In this document: positions 4,997 to 6,966 of the stretch, piece after piece | Position numbering within the stretch: the first letter of the stretch is position 1 | How the letters are laid out: each line of letters begins with the position of its first letter | Assembly (NCBI GenBank): GCA_031290205.1 | Contig: JAITNZ010000194.1 | Location: 1-6,966 of the forward strand | Reading direction: 5' to 3' | Length of the DNA: 6,966 bases | DNA from: Spirochaetaceae bacterium | Lineage (GTDB): Bacteria > Spirochaetota > Spirochaetia > Treponematales > Breznakiellaceae | Made by a program: the position numbers and the translations under genes | The notes under the pieces: generated by a model | Seen by the model: the letters and a program-made list of their open reading frames with translations, nothing else | Databases searched by the model: none | What the model was told of the DNA's origin: nothing

Positions 4997-6349
4997 CTAC
5001 TCTTTTTCTGGAAATAATTCCAGATACTTCTTTTTTTGACCTTTAGTAACCGTGTTTTTCGCCTCAAGTAATTCGAAAATCTTTCGTTCCTTAACCGCAC
5101 TATCAATGTTATTGGGTTGCGGATTTTCCGCAATGATTTTTTTGATTTGTTCAACAGGAGTTCCAGACTGCTTCGAATAGCGCTCAATCTGCTCTTCTCT
5201 GTCCTCTTCCGTTACCTCAATCTGTTGAAGTTTGAGCAACTCGTTGATAATGAAGCCGCTCTGGAGATGTTTCTCCGCCTTCGGACGCCACATCTCGGCA
5301 ATATTGGGGGTTTTTTTGAAAAAGCTTTCGATTTCATCCTGCGTCACCGATGCGCCGCCCTTCATCTTCTGGTAACTATTCACAATTTCAGCAGTAATCA
5401 GCGTTTCCGGCAGTTCTATCGGATTTGCCTCGATGATTTTGCTTAAGAGAGCATCCTGCTTCGCCGCCGCGAGGAAATCAGAGAGCCTCATTTCAAGCTG
5501 CTCACGCACATTTTTCTTTAAGTCGTCAAGTGTGTTGAATTTTTCATCGACATCCTGAGCCAAATCATCGTCCAAATCGGGCAACTTTTTTTCTTTAATT
5601 CCCTTCAGCTTGACATGTATATTTTTCGTCTTACCGGCATATTCCTTGTCCTCAAAATCATCGGGCAGGGTTTTTACCAAATCACGCGTCTCGTTTTTCT
5701 TCATGCCGACAATTTCATCATCAATCTGAAAATAATTGGCGCCAGTTCCCAGCGTCCAGACAAAATTATCGCGCTTCGTGCTTTCAACTACCGCGCCGTT
5801 TTCCCATTCGCTGTAATCTATCGTAACGACATCGCCCTTTTGCGCCGGTTCCGTATCGTCCCTATCCATCACAACGGCGTTACGCTCGCGTAAGTTCTCG
5901 AGCTCATGCTGAACATCCTCGTCGTCCACTTCACAATCGGGAATTTCCACTTCAAAACCTTCCCATTGGACAAGCTTAAACTGCGGCGCTGCGTCATAGT
6001 GGACGGAAAACTCAAGATCGCTGTCAAGGTCAAGCTTGGGTTCGCCGTCAAGCTGCGGATCTTGATTGCCTAGCGGCATATCCTCTTGCGAAATTTCGCC
6101 GCTTTTCATCCGTTCAGTCACATTAACGCCGACTATGTGATTTAAAACATCCTCTTTTATGGCGGGACCCGCTTTCTTTTCAAACACAGCAACGGGCACT
6201 TTGCCACGTCTGAAGCCCGGAAGGCTCAAGTCCTTGAGCGTATCTTTCAAATATTTGTTATATTCCGCGCGGACTTCGTCTTTTGTCAGCTTAATCGTCA
6301 ATTTTATGACTGAATGCTCCAGCCTTTGAATCTCGTGAGTTCCTATCAC
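4997..6349 (-). CDS. tig: Trigger factor (ribosome-associated chaperone, FKBP-type PPIase)
   Basis: Trigger factor binds ribosomal protein L23 at the exit tunnel and shields nascent chains. The 450-residue product has the three expected parts. The N-terminal ribosome-binding domain (about 1-115) contains the signature GFRRGKVP (45-52). The peptidyl-prolyl isomerase domain (about 150-250) begins at KGDVVTIDY, with TKRDNFVWTLGTG and GMKKNETRDL. The long helical C-terminal chaperone region contains the typical LPETLI (313-318) and ends in a lysine-rich tail. I chose GTG 6349 as start because AGAGG (6356-6360) lies 6 nt upstream and IGTHEIQRLEHS matches the usual trigger factor beginning. ATG 6385 would add a lysine-rich 12-residue extension, has no ribosome binding site and sits in a hairpin loop. 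It follows tRNA-Gly by 64 nt and heads the clp genes. Confidence 0.97.
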   Translation of the reverse strand: MIGTHEIQRLEHSVIKLTIKLTKDEVRAEYNKYLKDTLKDLSLPGFRRGKVPVAVFEKKAGPAIKEDVLNHIVGVNVTERMKSGEISQEDMPLGNQDPQLDGEPKLDLDSDLEFSVHYDAAPQFKLVQWEGFEVEIPDCEVDDEDVQHELENLRERNAVVMDRDDTEPAQKGDVVTIDYSEWENGAVVESTKRDNFVWTLGTGANYFQIDDEIVGMKKNETRDLVKTLPDDFEDKEYAGKTKNIHVKLKGIKEKKLPDLDDDLAQDVDEKFNTLDDLKKNVREQLEMRLSDFLAAAKQDALLSKIIEANPIELPETLITAEIVNSYQKMKGGASVTQDEIESFFKKTPNIAEMWRPKAEKHLQSGFIINELLKLQQIEVTEEDREEQIERYSKQSGTPVEQIKKIIAENPQPNNIDSAVKERKIFELLEAKNTVTKGQKKKYLELFPEKE

Positions 6350-6355
6350 TTTTTT

Positions 6356-6360
6356 CCTCT
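6356..6360 (-). promoter_or_regulatory. Ribosome binding site that decides the tig start
   Basis: AGAGG on the minus strand, followed by six A residues and GTG (6347-6349), is well spaced for initiation at the GTG rather than the upstream ATG. Confidence 0.75.
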
Positions 6361-6374
6361 TGCATTTAAATTTT

Positions 6375-6392
6375 CCCGCAACCATGTGCGGG
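6375..6392 (-). promoter_or_regulatory. Hairpin in the tig leader, between tRNA-Gly and tig
   Basis: On the minus strand CCCGCA-CATGGT-TGCGGG forms a perfect 6-bp stem, 25 nt before the tig GTG. The loop holds the alternative ATG (6385). It is followed by AAAATTT rather than U residues, so it is not an intrinsic terminator for this strand. On the plus strand TTTT follows the stem, but no plus-strand gene is nearby. Its right arm repeats the 5' end of the tRNA (TGCGGGAA). Confidence 0.5.
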
Positions 6393-6413
6393 TTTTGACA
6401 GTTTTCTGCCTCC

Positions 6414-6485
6414 AGCGGGAAACGGGAGTCGGACCCGCGACATCCACCTTGGCAAGGTGGCGCTCTACCACTGAGCTATTCCCGC
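6414..6485 (-). tRNA. tRNA-Gly (anticodon GCC)
   Basis: This is a 72-nt cloverleaf on the minus strand. The acceptor stem GCGGGAA pairs perfectly with TTCCCGC, and the D stem GCTC with GAGC. The anticodon stem CCACC pairs with GGTGG around TTGCCAA, giving anticodon GCC. The variable loop is ATGTC. The T stem GCGGG pairs with CCCGT around TCCGACT. The discriminator is U, as usual for bacterial tRNA-Gly. CCA is not encoded. It lies directly behind a strong promoter and upstream of tig on the same strand. Confidence 0.96.
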
Positions 6486-6494
6486 ATTAAATCT

Positions 6495-6522
6495 AGTATA
6501 CATTATGTCGTAAAAAGGTCAA
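6495..6522 (-). promoter_or_regulatory. Sigma-70-type promoter for tRNA-Gly and probably tig-clpP-clpX
   Basis: On the minus strand the -35 is TTGACC (6522-6517), the spacer is 16 nt, and the -10 is TATACT (6500-6495). The expected transcription start, about 6488, lies a few bases before the tRNA 5' end at 6485. No better promoter is visible between the tRNA and tig, so the protein genes are probably transcribed from here too. Confidence 0.8.
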
Positions 6523-6555
6523 GAGCCCTGCAGCAACTCCCCCACTTGTGTTGCC

Positions 6556-6578
6556 CCCGCGATTTTTAAAATCGCGGG
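6556..6578. repeat. Perfect 11-bp inverted repeat, 1-nt centre
   Basis: CCCGCGATTTT-T-AAAATCGCGGG is a 23-bp near-palindrome, 33 nt upstream of the -35 box of the tRNA-Gly promoter. It could be a protein-binding site or a terminator-like element; no T-run follows on either strand. Confidence 0.65.
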
Positions 6579-6579
6579 C

Positions 6580-6755
6580 ACGGTCGGGGCGGGGAAGGCT
6601 CATCAGAAAACAGGCGCCCATTTCCTAAGCAAGTACTTCACCTCGTCGGACGCATTTTCCGCCACTTAGGAAAAGCATTTACGAATGTCGGCACATAGCC
6701 GACTAAAGTTGCATACCAGCGAATTTTTCTGATGATCCTCCCCCGCCCCGACCGT
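6580..6755. repeat. Element with 31-bp terminal inverted repeats (MITE-like)
   Basis: The left end (ACGGTCGGGGCGGGG, then TCATCAGAAAA, 6580-6610) and the reverse complement of the right end (6725-6755) agree at 29 of 31 positions. The core, about 114 nt, has its own dyads: TTTCCTAAG (6621-6629) with CTTAGGAAA (6665-6673), the palindrome AAGTACTT (6631-6638), and the hairpin GTCGGC-ACATA-GCCGAC (6687-6703). No transposase and no clear target-site duplication is seen. Confidence 0.7.
6586..6632 (+). repeat. 47-bp direct repeat, copy 1
   Basis: It matches 6920-6966 at 42 of 47 positions, from GGGGCGGGGAA through to the identical final 19 bases, GCGCCCATTTCCTAAGCAA. It covers most of the left terminus of the 6580-6755 element and runs into its core. 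Confidence 0.85.
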
Positions 6756-6810
6756 CTACGTCAGCAAATTCCCCCACAGCCCAAGCGGGGAGGGCTTTTC
6801 GACGAGGGTG
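6751..6810 (-). repeat. Dispersed intergenic repeat, copy inverted relative to 929-992
   Basis: The reverse complement matches 929-992 almost throughout with a few substitutions and short indels. It retains the AGCCC/GGGCT hairpin (6778-6782 with 6792-6796). The copy abuts, and overlaps by 5 bp, the right terminus of the inverted-repeat element. Confidence 0.8.
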
Positions 6811-6842
6811 GTAATGGGGAGGAGGGGGAAGTCTCCCCCTAC

Positions 6843-6869
6843 GCGCCAGCCCGCTGGGCGGTCTGGCGC
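6843..6869. other. Hairpin, 7-bp perfect stem
   Basis: GCGCCAG pairs with CTGGCGC around a 13-nt loop, which itself contains CCC/GGG. Confidence 0.5.
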
Positions 6870-6878
6870 TACCCCCTC

Positions 6879-6924
6879 TGCGGGGGGATACCCCCCGCAA
6901 CGCCCCCCAACCCAAGCGGGGGGC
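6879..6924. other. Two consecutive strong G/C hairpins
   Basis: TGCGGGGGG-ATA-CCCCCCGCA (6879-6899) is a perfect 9-bp stem. Two bases later GCCCCCC (6902-6908) pairs with GGGGGGC (6918-6924) around a 9-nt loop. The second hairpin overlaps the start of the second 47-bp repeat copy. Confidence 0.65.
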
Positions 6925-6966
6925 GGGGAAAGCTCAATAGATAACAAGCGCCCATTTCCTAAGCAA
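6920..6966 (+). repeat. 47-bp direct repeat, copy 2 (runs to the window edge)
   Basis: It is the counterpart of 6586-6632 with five substitutions. Because identity is perfect over the last 19 bases and the window ends there, the match probably continues, and a further inverted-repeat element may lie beyond. Confidence 0.85.

Larger units (their letters stand above)
6531..6966. other. Gene-free, GC-rich block of repeats and hairpins
   Basis: No credible ORF is present; the short open frames here consist of proline, glycine and arginine runs from GC-rich repeats. The block contains a 23-bp near-palindrome, an element with terminal inverted repeats, two copies of a 47-bp direct repeat, one copy of the dispersed repeat shared with 929-992, and three strong hairpins. 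It reaches the right edge, so its full extent is unknown. Confidence 0.7.

Noticed and set aside
6350..6385. Trigger factor start at ATG 6385.
   Set aside because: There is no ribosome binding site, the ATG sits in a hairpin loop, and a well-spaced AGAGG precedes GTG 6349, where the family's usual N-terminus begins.
6395..6400. Consensus -35 box TTGACA on the plus strand.
   Set aside because: No -10 box follows at suitable distance and there is no plus-strand gene downstream.
6703..6947. Three short open frames on both strands in the right block.
   Set aside because: They consist of Gly/Pro/Arg runs from GC-rich repeats and overlap each other on opposite strands.
6531..6966. Possible CRISPR array because of repeated units.
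   Set aside because: Repeats are long, few, unevenly spaced, partly inverted and diverged, with no uniform spacers and no cas genes.

Overview
The window looks like a piece of a bacterial chromosome, most likely from a spirochaete of the Treponema group, perhaps a gut lineage. That is an inference from how the short Xre-type regulator and the small uncharacterised protein read, plus the spirochaete-like flavour of the ClpX and trigger factor sequences. No rRNA or other strong taxonomic marker is present, and tig-clpP-clpX order is common in bacteria.

Right half, minus strand (about 6522 down to 1789): a near-consensus sigma-70-type promoter drives tRNA-Gly(GCC), followed by trigger factor (tig), clpP and clpX, and then by a compact FGGY-family sugar kinase. 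Gaps are 64, 9, 12 and 31 nt, so this reads as one transcription unit. Trigger factor receives nascent chains at the ribosome, ClpX unfolds tagged or damaged proteins, and ClpP degrades them. The kinase is a metabolic gene attached at the distal end. It looks more GC-rich than its neighbours and lacks part of the usual FGGY C-terminal domain.

Left part, plus strand: a 408-nt non-coding leader holds a promoter-like site with an overlong spacer occupied by a perfect dyad, and several inverted repeats. It is followed by a 101-codon Xre/Cro-type HTH regulator, a 355-nt repeat-rich gap, a 130-codon protein of unknown function, paired hairpins and tRNA-Lys(TTT). The plus-strand and minus-strand units converge in 1639-1788, a structured region without a clear gene.

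Far right (6531-6966): a gene-free, GC-rich block of inverted and direct repeats. One unit (6580-6755) has about 31-bp near-perfect terminal inverted repeats. One terminus plus its inner flank recurs at 6920-6966, where the window ends. A roughly 60-bp sequence at 6751-6810 recurs in opposite orientation at 929-992, and in part at 831-869, so this is a dispersed intergenic repeat family. The most original signals are this family, the MerR-like promoter architecture at the left edge, and a duplicated tRNA acceptor-arm sequence in the tig leader. No defence or mobile-element system with recognisable genes is present.
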